Below are positions 1 to 6,211 of a stretch of 8,557 nucleotides of DNA, in pieces. Every line of letters starts with the position of its first letter. Position 1 is the first letter of the stretch. This DNA is from Anaerolineales bacterium. GTDB lineage: Bacteria; Chloroflexota; Anaerolineae; Anaerolineales; UBA6663. The position numbers and the translations under genes are program-made. The stretch lies in assembly GCA_016789245.1 (NCBI GenBank), contig JAEURM010000072.1, positions 1-8,557 of the forward strand, written 5' to 3'. The notes below the pieces were generated by a model. That model made no database searches and was not told the origin of the DNA. It was given only the letters and a program-made list of their open reading frames with translations.

Positions 1-1
1 T

Positions 2-169
2 GGCTTGCCGTGCGTCAGTGTGCGCTATCTGCCGGAAAATCCGTTCCCGTGGCCGCACGTGGTGGATGAACTGCGCTGGCTGGGTGGCAAAACGCTCCTC
101 GGCCTTACATTAGTAAACGCCGCCCCGCTCCGCCACTGGCCGTTGCCGTTTTTGTTACATCAATCCTAA
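2..169 (+). CDS. C-terminal end of an unrecognised protein (partial)
   Basis: An open frame enters from the left edge and ends at TAA (167-169), leaving 55 residues. The readable tail contains PFPWPHVVDELRWLGG followed by KTLLGLTLVNAAPLRHWPLP, and ends in PFLLHQS. The mix of Trp, Pro and hydrophobic residues looks like a real folded protein end, and the other two forward frames are broken by stops. I do not recognise the family. The TLLGLT strand with nearby acidic and aromatic residues could suit a small beta-barrel or lipid-handling protein, but this is only an impression. The 46 bases between its stop and the next ATG contain a short palindrome. The two genes could be co-transcribed, since they have the same strand and a short gap. 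Confidence 0.5.
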   Translation, partial: GLPCVSVRYLPENPFPWPHVVDELRWLGGKTLLGLTLVNAAPLRHWPLPFLLHQS

Positions 170-175
170 AACATC

Positions 176-190
176 GGGTCTTAAAGACCC
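176..190. promoter_or_regulatory. 15-base palindrome GGGTCTT-A-AAGACCC between two genes
   Basis: Arms at 176-182 and 184-190 are exact reverse complements around a single central A. As RNA it could form a five-pair GGGTC/GACCC stem with a TTAAA loop, but no T-run follows, so it is a poor intrinsic terminator. As DNA it resembles a symmetric operator. It lies 7 bases after the upstream stop and about 25 bases before the ATG at 216. Function is not known. Confidence 0.3.
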
Positions 191-215
191 TGAGAGTTTG
201 AAAAACGAGACCCCA

Positions 216-1019
216 ATGCCCCCCACTCCTCTTGATGACTTCCTGTTTGATTTGAATGGTTTCTTAGTGCTCAAGCAAGCCGCCAGCCCAGAATTGGTAG
301 CCGCGCTCAACCATAGCATTGATACTTTGCCGCTGTTGGAATACGGCCAATGGCTGGGCCACGCGCAACGGCGTGATTACAACTCCGCCACCGGCTTGGA
401 GCTTCACAACTGCATTGAACTGGGCGGGCCGTTTGAAACTTTGATTGATCATCCGAGTTGGATTGAGCATGTGCGCCGTTATTGTGGCGAAGCCAACTCA
501 TACATAGAGGGCTTATTCATAGATGAGTGCATTCTCTCGGTGCGCCGCGCGGGCGGCCACCACCCCGTGCATTCTGGCGGCTATCAGGGCGCACTGCGCG
601 GCGCGTATCATTACTCACACGGTGCTTTCCGTTGTGGGCAGTGCAACATCATCTTAGCGCTCACGGATATTGGGCCGGGTGATGGCGCTACGATGGTGAT
701 TCCCGGAAGCCACAAAGCTAACCTGCCTCACCCGCACGCCGGTAATTACGATAAATTGGAGCGCATGGATGCGCTGGAGGGCGCGGTGGAAGTGCATTTG
801 CAAGCGGGCGATGCCTTGCTGTTTGTAGATGGCCTGATGCATGGCGGTAGTAGCCGCACCAACACCGCTGGTGAGCGGCGCGTAACCATTTACCGTTACG
901 GCCCGGTTTGGGGCGCTTCCCGCTTTGGGTACAACTACTCCGCAGAATTGCTCAACCGCGTAACGCCCGCCCAACGCAAAATTCTGCAACCGGTGGAACC
1001 AGTGCGGCCACCAGCGTAG
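216..1019 (+). CDS. Phytanoyl-CoA dioxygenase (PhyH)-like protein
   Basis: This 267-residue protein resembles the PhyH family of Fe(II)/2-oxoglutarate oxygenases, which hydroxylate small molecules or acyl chains in the cytosol. The strongest marks are CGQCNIILALTDIGPGDG (140-157) followed by MVIPGSHKANLP (160-171), the usual PhyH core. The distal part, DALLFVDGLMHGG (199-211) then ERRVTIYRYGP (220-230), supplies the second-position His (H209) and a conserved Arg (R221 or R222) for 2-oxoglutarate. The first iron-binding pair is not clear: the stretch YHYSHGAFRCG (131-141) has histidines where relatives usually carry an Asp before Gly. I chose ATG 216 because a GAGA-type ribosome site (207-210) sits 5 bases before it; an in-frame TTG at 198 would add six residues but has no well-placed site. 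Substrate is unknown. The enzyme could be a non-metabolic relative if the metal site is really lost. Confidence 0.8.
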   Translation: MPPTPLDDFLFDLNGFLVLKQAASPELVAALNHSIDTLPLLEYGQWLGHAQRRDYNSATGLELHNCIELGGPFETLIDHPSWIEHVRRYCGEANSYIEGLFIDECILSVRRAGGHHPVHSGGYQGALRGAYHYSHGAFRCGQCNIILALTDIGPGDGATMVIPGSHKANLPHPHAGNYDKLERMDALEGAVEVHLQAGDALLFVDGLMHGGSSRTNTAGERRVTIYRYGPVWGASRFGYNYSAELLNRVTPAQRKILQPVEPVRPPA

Positions 1020-1209
1020 TTGATAGTGGCTGGCGCGGCCATTCCGGCCAATGTACGCATCAATCCTTATCCCACCATCACTGTGTTGGCTGAGAGAGCC
1101 ATGAGTCTTTTTTCCACAAAGTAGGTTTCGTCAGCCATTCTCCCCAGCGGGTGATACATTTTCCCAATCTTTTTGCTTTGGCGTTCTTCGCGCCCTTGCG
1201 GTGATAAAA
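1020..1209. other. Intergenic spacer with weak hairpin and a repeat
   Basis: No convincing gene is present. A five-pair hairpin (TGGCT 1087-1091, AGCCA 1097-1101) is followed after six bases by six Ts (1108-1113). It could be a weak terminator for the oxygenase gene, but the T-run is not adjacent to the stem. The last 40 bases are a dispersed-type repeat, listed separately. The open frames on the minus strand here (up to about 70 residues) overlap one another and the photolyase start and look like chance frames. Confidence 0.4.
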
Positions 1210-1210
1210 A
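1170..1210. repeat. Dispersed intergenic repeat, 9-nt period
   Basis: Read in 9-base steps the segment gives TTTGGCGTT, CTTCGCGCC and CTTGCGGTG, a degenerate 9-nt period. Its minus-strand translation is HRKGAKNAKAK, a chance peptide I recall recurring in spurious ORFs of many bacterial genomes that carry this kind of intergenic repeat. It ends right at the photolyase start codon, and its last bases (GCGGTGAT, 1198-1205) occupy the ribosome-binding position. Membership of a genome-wide repeat family is inferred from memory of such sequences, not shown by this window alone. Confidence 0.55.
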
Positions 1211-2610
1211 TGCCCACAGCCCTCTGGTGGATTAGGCGTGACTTGCGCCTGCACGATAATGCCGCCCTGCACGCCGCCCTGAAACACGGCGCTGTGGTGC
1301 CGGTGTTTATTCTAGATTCAGGCCTCCTCAACTCACGCTACCACACCCGCGCTGAAAAACGGAAAGCCTTTCTCTTCAACGCTCTCCGCTCACTGGAGGC
1401 CGAACTAAAACAATGCGGCTCACAACTAATTGTGCGGCACGGTCAGCCGTTAGCGGAGCTTCAACGCTTACTGGCCGAAACTGGCACGGACGCCATCTTT
1501 GCGGAAGAAGATTACGGCCCTTATGCCCGCGCGCGTGATGTGGCCATTCAAAAACAACTGCCGCTGACGCTCACCGGCGGCGTTACGGTGCATCATCCCT
1601 CGGCTGTGCAGAAAAAAGATGGTGGCCCGTACACCGTGTTCACGCCCTTCAGCAAAGCATGGAAGTTTCTGCCGCAACCCAGCGGCGGGCTGGAAACGCC
1701 ACGGCTTGTGCCATTTCCGAAGATTGAAGACTTAGAGAATTTTCCAATTCCTAATTCTTCAATTCTCCAATTTCCCGCTACTGAAATTGAAGCCCAGCAA
1801 CGGCTAAGCCACTTCATTGCCAACAACATTTCTAATTACGCACAAGGCCGCAACCAACTAGATACGGATGGTACTTCGGCGCTTTCACCCTACTTGCGCT
1901 TTGGGCTGATTTCGGCGCGCATGGCGGTGGTGGCCGCGCTAGAGGCTATGCGGCAAGCTAACGGCGATGTGGCGCGTAAAGGCGCAGAAACTTGGCTGAA
2001 CGAGCTAATTTGGCGCGAGTTTTATTTCAGCATTTTGTATCACTTCCCAGCCGTTCTCCAACAAGCCTTCAACCCCAACTTGCGCGAGATTGCCTGGCGT
2101 GACGCGCCGGAAGACTGGGCCGCGTGGCAACGTGGGCAAACGGGTTACCCGGTGGTGGATGCCTGTATGCGGCAATTAAATCAAACTGGCTGGATGCACA
2201 ACCGGGGCCGCATGATTGTGGCTTCCTTCCTCACCAAAGATTTGCTGATAAATTGGCAACGGGGTGAACAATATTTCATGGAACAATTAGTGGATGGTGA
2301 CCCGGCGGCCAACAACGGCGGCTGGCAGTGGACGGCCGGCGTCGGCACCGATGCCGCGCCGTACTTCCGCATCTTCAATCCAATTTTGCAAAGCGAGAAA
2401 TTTGACCCGGAGGGCCAGTTCATCCGCCGTTGGATTCCCGAGTTGGCCAATGTACCGGATAAATTTATTCACGCGCCGTGGCACATGACGCTGGACGAGC
2501 AGAAGCGGTGCGGCGTGATTCTCGGCGAGCACTATCCCCAACCCATTGTTGACCGTGCTATTGTGAAAGAGCGCACGTTGAAAGCTTACAAACAAGCGCA
2601 GGGAAAATAG
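1210..2610 (+). CDS. phrB: Deoxyribodipyrimidine photolyase, class I (cryptochrome/photolyase family)
   Basis: The product is a 466-residue flavoprotein that uses blue or near-UV light to split cyclobutane pyrimidine dimers in DNA. The N-terminal antenna-domain signature WWIRRDLRLHDNAAL begins at residue 6. The FAD domain follows, with TSALSPYLRFG (about 219-229), ELIWREFYF (265-273), TGWMHNRGRMI, and DGDPAANNGGWQW ending in GTDAAPYFRIFNP. The electron-transfer tryptophans of the E. coli enzyme (306, 359, 382) match W296, W349 and W372. The dimer-contact tryptophans match W268 and the last W of NGGWQW. All key positions are intact, so it should be active. The length is normal for the family. 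The antenna cofactor cannot be told by eye. ATG 1210 fits the family N-terminus; GTG 1201 would add three residues. Residues 177-189 are an AT-rich linker that looks inserted. It probably forms an operon with the tocopherol-cyclase-like gene 35 bases downstream. Confidence 0.95.
   Translation: MPTALWWIRRDLRLHDNAALHAALKHGAVVPVFILDSGLLNSRYHTRAEKRKAFLFNALRSLEAELKQCGSQLIVRHGQPLAELQRLLAETGTDAIFAEEDYGPYARARDVAIQKQLPLTLTGGVTVHHPSAVQKKDGGPYTVFTPFSKAWKFLPQPSGGLETPRLVPFPKIEDLENFPIPNSSILQFPATEIEAQQRLSHFIANNISNYAQGRNQLDTDGTSALSPYLRFGLISARMAVVAALEAMRQANGDVARKGAETWLNELIWREFYFSILYHFPAVLQQAFNPNLREIAWRDAPEDWAAWQRGQTGYPVVDACMRQLNQTGWMHNRGRMIVASFLTKDLLINWQRGEQYFMEQLVDGDPAANNGGWQWTAGVGTDAAPYFRIFNPILQSEKFDPEGQFIRRWIPELANVPDKFIHAPWHMTLDEQKRCGVILGEHYPQPIVDRAIVKERTLKAYKQAQGK
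1737..1776. repeat. AT-rich degenerate repeat inside the photolyase gene
   Basis: Four units, CAATTC (1745), TAATTC (1752), CAATTC (1760) and CAATTT (1768), recur at 7-8 base steps. The stretch is only about one third GC, against clearly over half in the flanks. It encodes NFPIPNSSILQFP, between the antenna and FAD domains, where family members vary in length. The reading frame is kept. Confidence 0.4.
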
Positions 2611-2645
2611 AGTTCAGGAGTTTCACCTTCTGCCCTCTAGAAAAC

Positions 2646-3614
2646 ATGAACCCACTTTACCACCCGGCCATGTACCACGGGCATGGCAAAACGCAGAACT
2701 TTTTTGAAGGCTGGTATTACAAGTTTGTATCCGCTAATGAGCAGGAGGTGTGGGCCATTATCCCCGGCGTCTTTTTTGGAAAAAACGGGCATGCCTCACA
2801 CGCTTTTATTCAAACGCTCAATGGGCGCACCGGCCACAGCCATTATCATCGCTTTCCGCTGGAAGCGTTCCGCGCCAGCCGCGATGAATTTGATGTATGG
2901 ATTGAGCGCAATCACTTCCGCGCCGAATGTTTCGCGCTCAATTTAGAGCGGCCAGAGCAAACGCTGACGGGCGAGTTACACTTTCACAACCCCATTCCGT
3001 GGCCCGTCACGGCGCTCTCGCCCGGCATCATGGGTTGGTACAGCTTTGTGCCCTTCATGGAGTGTTATCACGGCGTGGTGAGTCTAGATCATCCGGTGAG
3101 CGGCGCGTTGGCGATTGACGGCCAAAGTGTGGATTTAAGTGGCGGGCGCGGCTACATTGAAAAAGATTGGGGGCAAGCGTTTCCGCGCGCGTGGGTATGG
3201 ATGCAAACCAATCACTTTGCCCAAGCCGGAACCTGCCTCAGCGCTTCGGTGGCCCGCATCCCGTGGTTGGGCGCGGCGTTCCGGGGCTTCATTGTAGGTT
3301 TGTGGCATAACGGCCACCTGCATCGCTTTGCCACTTACAACGGCTCGCAAATTACTCAACTGCAAATTACAGATACGCAAGTGTTGTGGGTTATGCACAA
3401 CGCCACGCACCGCTTGGAGTTAGCGGCCCAACGCGCGGAGGGCGGCCTGCTCCACGCGCCCATGCGCACGGCCATGCAAGCCCGCGTGCTAGAAAGCCTC
3501 ACCGCCAGCGTGCGCGTGCGGCTGATTGAACACCGCTCCGAAAAAGTGCTGTTTGATGATGTGGGCCGCCACGCCGGGTTAGAAGTGGGCGGCGAGGTGG
3601 AGTTAATTCTTTAG
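2646..3614 (+). CDS. Tocopherol-cyclase-like protein
   Basis: This 322-residue protein resembles the tocopherol cyclase family (plant VTE1 and bacterial relatives). In plants and cyanobacteria that enzyme closes the chromanol ring of vitamin E precursors; bacterial homologues outside cyanobacteria have no settled function. Family marks seen here are NFFEGWYYKFV (18-28), IIPGVFFG (38-45), the central PWPVTALSPGIMGWYSFVPF (118-137), CYHGVVS (140-146) and RGYIEKDWGQAFPRAWVWMQ (168-187) followed by TNHF. It has no signal peptide or obvious membrane helix. The length is close to that of plant enzymes without their transit peptide. The 35-base gap and same direction suggest a shared transcript with the photolyase. 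AGGAG at 2616-2620 is too far from the ATG to act as its ribosome site, and nothing stronger is seen nearer. No tocopherol-pathway gene is in the window, so vitamin E synthesis should not be assumed. Confidence 0.85.
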   Translation: MNPLYHPAMYHGHGKTQNFFEGWYYKFVSANEQEVWAIIPGVFFGKNGHASHAFIQTLNGRTGHSHYHRFPLEAFRASRDEFDVWIERNHFRAECFALNLERPEQTLTGELHFHNPIPWPVTALSPGIMGWYSFVPFMECYHGVVSLDHPVSGALAIDGQSVDLSGGRGYIEKDWGQAFPRAWVWMQTNHFAQAGTCLSASVARIPWLGAAFRGFIVGLWHNGHLHRFATYNGSQITQLQITDTQVLWVMHNATHRLELAAQRAEGGLLHAPMRTAMQARVLESLTASVRVRLIEHRSEKVLFDDVGRHAGLEVGGEVELIL

Positions 3615-3622
3615 GTAGCCGT

Positions 3623-3667
3623 TTGCATCGAATTGCGCGGATTTAGCTTTCGCGCAATTCGATGCAA
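3623..3667. terminator. Bidirectional hairpin terminator between convergent genes
   Basis: A perfect 17-bp inverted repeat, TTGCATCGAATTGCGCG at 3623-3639 and its complement at 3651-3667, surrounds an 11-base loop. It starts 9 bases after the stop of the tocopherol-cyclase-like gene and ends one base before the stop codon of the opposing hydrolase gene (TAA on the minus strand, 3670-3668). The stem is strong in both orientations. T-runs after the stem are weak on both sides, so it may need help from Rho or act mainly as a 3' end stabiliser. Confidence 0.7.
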
Positions 3668-4405
3668 TTACTTCAACGCACTCAACAACTTCACCGTTGC
3701 TTCCACCACTTGTTGTTGCTGAGAATCACGGCCTACTTGTGGCACGGCATCATTGAGTTGGCCGGTGTAATACCCAAACTGCTCATGGTTGCCGCCGCTG
3801 ATGCTCACGAATTCCACCCTGGCTGGCAAATTGGCCCGCGCCTGAGCTGATGTAAAACTCTCCCGCGAATTTTCTAACGCACCATAGATGGAAACAGCCC
3901 GCATCACCGCTTGGGAAACATTGCTGTTGGGGTAACTGGCCCACAGCACTAAGCCTTGCACGCGGCCCAGGTTTTGCGCGGCATACTCACTGGCCGCCAC
4001 GCCACCTAATGAATGGCCGCCCACCGCCCAAGCCGTAATTTCCGGGTGCGCTTGCTGAATGGCCTGCGCGGCGTTGATGTTGAAAAAGGCCAAATTGAAG
4101 GGCATGGGCGGCAGAAACACGGCGTAACCCTGCTCGGCAATTTTTTGCGCGGCGGGCGCATACGCAGCGGCTGGCACCCGCCCGCCGGAATAAAAAATAA
4201 AGCCCACCGCGGGCGTTTGCCCCTCCGGCATAAACATCCATCCTTCTGGCGTTTCTTTCACTTCTACCGTGGCGGAGGATTTAAGCGCGGCATTAGCCTC
4301 TGGCATAAGGGCGGCCGGGGTAGCCAACCATGCCGCGCCGCCTACCAGCACCACACTCACCGCCACGCCCAAGCCCAGCGCCAGCCGTTGTAACCATTTT
4401 TTCAT
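3668..4405 (-). CDS. Alpha/beta hydrolase, exported or membrane-anchored
   Basis: The product has 245 residues. Residues 1-30 are a Lys-rich start followed by a long hydrophobic stretch ([21 protein letters not shown]), i.e. a signal peptide or N-terminal anchor. The rest is a compact alpha/beta hydrolase of the Abhydrolase_5 (dienelactone-hydrolase-like) type: [10 protein letters not shown] (68-77) gives the oxyanion-side strand, GGHSLGG (129-135) holds nucleophile Ser132, and [13 protein letters not shown] (203-215) holds the catalytic His207. The acid residue is normally an Asp in a YGxxD motif; here the matching stretch is SIYGALEN (172-179), so Glu178 is the candidate. Substrate unknown, probably an ester at the cell surface. 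I chose ATG 4405 over upstream ATG 4438 because the signal peptide starts there and AGGAG lies 13 bases before it. It is divergent from the DinB-like gene and convergent with the tocopherol-cyclase-like gene. Confidence 0.85.
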   Translation of the reverse strand: MKKWLQRLALGLGVAVSVVLVGGAAWLATPAALMPEANAALKSSATVEVKETPEGWMFMPEGQTPAVGFIFYSGGRVPAAAYAPAAQKIAEQGYAVFLPPMPFNLAFFNINAAQAIQQAHPEITAWAVGGHSLGGVAASEYAAQNLGRVQGLVLWASYPNSNVSQAVMRAVSIYGALENSRESFTSAQARANLPARVEFVSISGGNHEQFGYYTGQLNDAVPQVGRDSQQQQVVEATVKLLSALK

Positions 4406-4474
4406 TTTTTGTTCTTCTCTCCTGTGCGATACAATCACAAACGCTATTTATATCTTTCTTCTAGAGGAAACCCA
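4406..4474. promoter_or_regulatory. Divergent control region between hydrolase and DinB-like gene
   Basis: On the minus strand, TTGGGT (4475-4470), a 17-base spacer and TATAAA (4452-4447) make a fair sigma-70-type promoter for the hydrolase, giving a leader of about 35 bases that contains AGGAG. On the plus strand, TACAAT (4430-4435) is a possible -10 box for the DinB-like gene, with only a poor -35 (TTGTTC, 4409-4414, 15-base spacer). The two signals overlap closely, so initiation in the two directions may compete. AGAGGA (4463-4468), 6 bases before ATG 4475, is a good ribosome site. Confidence 0.4.
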
Positions 4475-5068
4475 ATGCTTGACTTTACGCCCGTGCGCAA
4501 TAAAAACATCACGATGTTGGAATTTACCAAAGACTTAACGCGGGATGATTTGCGCCGCCTCACCAACGTGATGATTGACCGGCAATTGGAACTGATTGCG
4601 GGCTGTACCGATTTTGATGTAACGTTTGTACCGGTAGATACCAACGCCAAGGATGATGCCGCCGCCAACGCCGCAGATGTGGATTTGGCGTGGACGTTGG
4701 GCCACGTGATTGTGCATGTCACCGCCTCTTCGGAGGAAGCCGCCTTCTTGGCCGCTGAGTTGGCGCGCGGCGTACCCAACCATGGCCGCTCTCGTTCCGA
4801 GGTGGCGTGGGAAACCGTCACCACACTTGAACAGTGCCGCGCCCGGTTGGAGGAAAGCCGCCGTATGCGTTTGGCCACTTTAGATGTTTGGCCGGATGAG
4901 CCGCATTTGAACAATCAGTATCAGCTGTGGGAGAACGGCCCCATGGCCAATTGCATTTCCCGCTTTTGTCACGGCCTTTCGCATGATGATAGCCACTTGA
5001 ACCAAATCGCCGAAGTTGTGCGGCAAGCGCAAGCCGCCCGCCCCACGCCTAAGCTGGTGTTGGGCTAA
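4475..5068 (+). CDS. DinB-like four-helix metal-binding protein
   Basis: This 197-residue protein fits the DinB/YfiT-like superfamily (DinB_2 type), four-helix bundles with a His3 metal site. Members include bacillithiol- or mycothiol-dependent transferases and many uncharacterised proteins. The metal ligands can be read as His77 in WTLGHVIVH (73-81) and the pair His170/His174 in [17 protein letters not shown] (166-182); HDDSHLNQI is the typical final-helix pattern. An arginine-rich helix, [12 protein letters not shown] (121-132), lies between. No signal peptide is seen, so it is cytosolic. ATG 4475 is supported by AGAGGA 6 bases upstream. Its stop is only 9 bases before the LysM-C39 gene, so the two are probably one operon, although one product is cytosolic and the other secreted. 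Substrate or thiol cofactor cannot be inferred. Confidence 0.8.
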   Translation: MLDFTPVRNKNITMLEFTKDLTRDDLRRLTNVMIDRQLELIAGCTDFDVTFVPVDTNAKDDAAANAADVDLAWTLGHVIVHVTASSEEAAFLAAELARGVPNHGRSRSEVAWETVTTLEQCRARLEESRRMRLATLDVWPDEPHLNNQYQLWENGPMANCISRFCHGLSHDDSHLNQIAEVVRQAQAARPTPKLVLG

Positions 5069-5077
5069 TTAAGAACG

Positions 5078-6151
5078 ATGCCGCCCCCATCTGCCTCCAT
5101 CGCGCTCTTACGCCGCATTGTCATCTCCAGCCTTGCCCTCCTGTTGGTAACGGGCGGCGTGCTGTGGCAGGCGGCGGCTCGGGTGCAAGCGCAAAGCCAA
5201 ACAGTTCACACCGTCCAGCCGGGTGAGAATTTGTTTCGCATTGGCCTGCGGTACGGCGTGAGTTGGCAAAACATCATGGCGGCCAACGGCCTGAGTTCAA
5301 TTTACATCTATGTTGGGCAAAGGCTTATCATCCCCGGCACGGTGCAAAATGTGGCGGCCACTCCCCTTCCGGCCCCGCCCACGTTGGGAGCGCCCACTGC
5401 CCCACCCGTGGTTATTCAACCCGCACCACAAACTTACACGGTGCGCACCGGTGATACGGCGTGGAACATTGCCTCCCGTTATGGCACAACGGTGAGCGCG
5501 TTGGCTGTGGCCAATAATTTACCAAATGCGTGGCTAATTTATGCCGGGCAAACGCTGACTATTCCGGGTGCGGGCGCTGTGCCAGCCGCGCCACCCAGTG
5601 GCCGCCAACTGGCGGTGTACGGGCAAAGTCAAGCCTTGCCGCTAGATTGTGAAGCCCGCTCGGCGGTAGATTGGGCCGGTTACTTTGGCCACGCCATCAA
5701 CGAGATTGAATTCTTCAACCGCTTGCCCATTGCGGATGACCCGGAAGTGGGCTTTGTGGGCAGTGCGTGGGGCGTGTGGGGGCAAACACCCCCTTATGCT
5801 TACGGTGTGCATGCTGGGCCGGTGGCCGCACTTTTGCAAACGTATGGCGTGAAAGCTACAGCCGTGCGCGGCCTAACGTGGGAAAGCATACAAGCAGAAA
5901 TTGATGCTGGCCGTCCAGTAATGGTGTGGGTGATTGGCCACATTTGGAACGGCACGCCGCTCACGTATACAGCGGCTTCCACGGGCCAAAGCACCATTGT
6001 GGCCGCGTATGAGCACACCGTCATCGTCACTGGTTATACGGGTGATACTGTTTACATTCTAGATGGTGCCACCACCTACGCCCGCTCTAAAACAGATTTT
6101 CTCAACTCATGGGCCGTGCTGGGGAATATGGCGATTATTAGTGGGGAGTAA
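5078..6151 (+). CDS. Secreted LysM-LysM-C39 family peptidase
   Basis: The product has 357 residues. Residues 11-38 form a signal peptide (LRRIVIS, then a hydrophobic core, then VQA|Q as a likely cleavage site). LysM 1 spans about 44-86 (HTVQPGENLFRIGLRYG ... VGQRLIIPG) and LysM 2 about 120-163 (YTVRTGDTAWNIASRYG ... GQTLTIPG). They are joined and followed by Pro/Ala-rich linkers. The C-terminal part resembles Peptidase_C39_2-type papain-fold enzymes. LPLDCEARSAVDWAGYFG (187-204) holds the likely nucleophile Cys191. YEHTVIVTGYTGDTVYILDG (311-330) holds His313, and Asp329 may complete the triad. The YGVHAGPVAALLQTYG and AGRPVMVWVIGH segments are typical of this family. LysM domains bind peptidoglycan or other N-acetylglucosamine polymers, so the enzyme probably sits in the wall or outer surface and cuts a peptide there. 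It starts at ATG 5078 with only a weak ribosome site, consistent with translation coupled to the upstream gene. Confidence 0.9.
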   Translation: MPPPSASIALLRRIVISSLALLLVTGGVLWQAAARVQAQSQTVHTVQPGENLFRIGLRYGVSWQNIMAANGLSSIYIYVGQRLIIPGTVQNVAATPLPAPPTLGAPTAPPVVIQPAPQTYTVRTGDTAWNIASRYGTTVSALAVANNLPNAWLIYAGQTLTIPGAGAVPAAPPSGRQLAVYGQSQALPLDCEARSAVDWAGYFGHAINEIEFFNRLPIADDPEVGFVGSAWGVWGQTPPYAYGVHAGPVAALLQTYGVKATAVRGLTWESIQAEIDAGRPVMVWVIGHIWNGTPLTYTAASTGQSTIVAAYEHTVIVTGYTGDTVYILDGATTYARSKTDFLNSWAVLGNMAIISGE

Positions 6152-6154
6152 GTG

Positions 6155-6203
6155 AACGCAGATTGAAGAATTTAATCAGCGTTTATCTGCGCCACCTGCG
6201 TCC
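6155..6203. repeat. Dispersed-type intergenic repeat with CGCAGAT hairpin
   Basis: CGCAGAT (6157-6163) and ATCTGCG (6185-6191) form a 7-bp inverted repeat, followed by a 9-nt period (ATCTGCGCC, ACCTGCGTC). Its style matches the CTGCG-rich intergenic repeats found in many bacterial genomes. It fills nearly all of the 60-bp gap between two convergent genes and may act as their transcript end, though no T-run follows the stem on the plus strand. Confidence 0.5.
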
Positions 6204-6211
6204 CAAAATGT

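Noticed and set aside
1201..1209. GTG start for the photolyase
   Set aside because: ATG 1210 matches the family N-terminus; the extra residues MIK add nothing conserved, and GTG 1201 falls within the repeat.
1078..1331. Two overlapping minus-strand frames with HRKGAKNAKAK
   Set aside because: The peptide is a by-product of the 9-nt-period repeat and the frames run into the photolyase coding region.
4444..4914. 156-codon open frame on the minus strand
   Set aside because: It lies opposite the DinB-like gene, whose metal motif and ribosome site are clear. The translated peptide is low-complexity and Ser/Arg-rich with no family marks.
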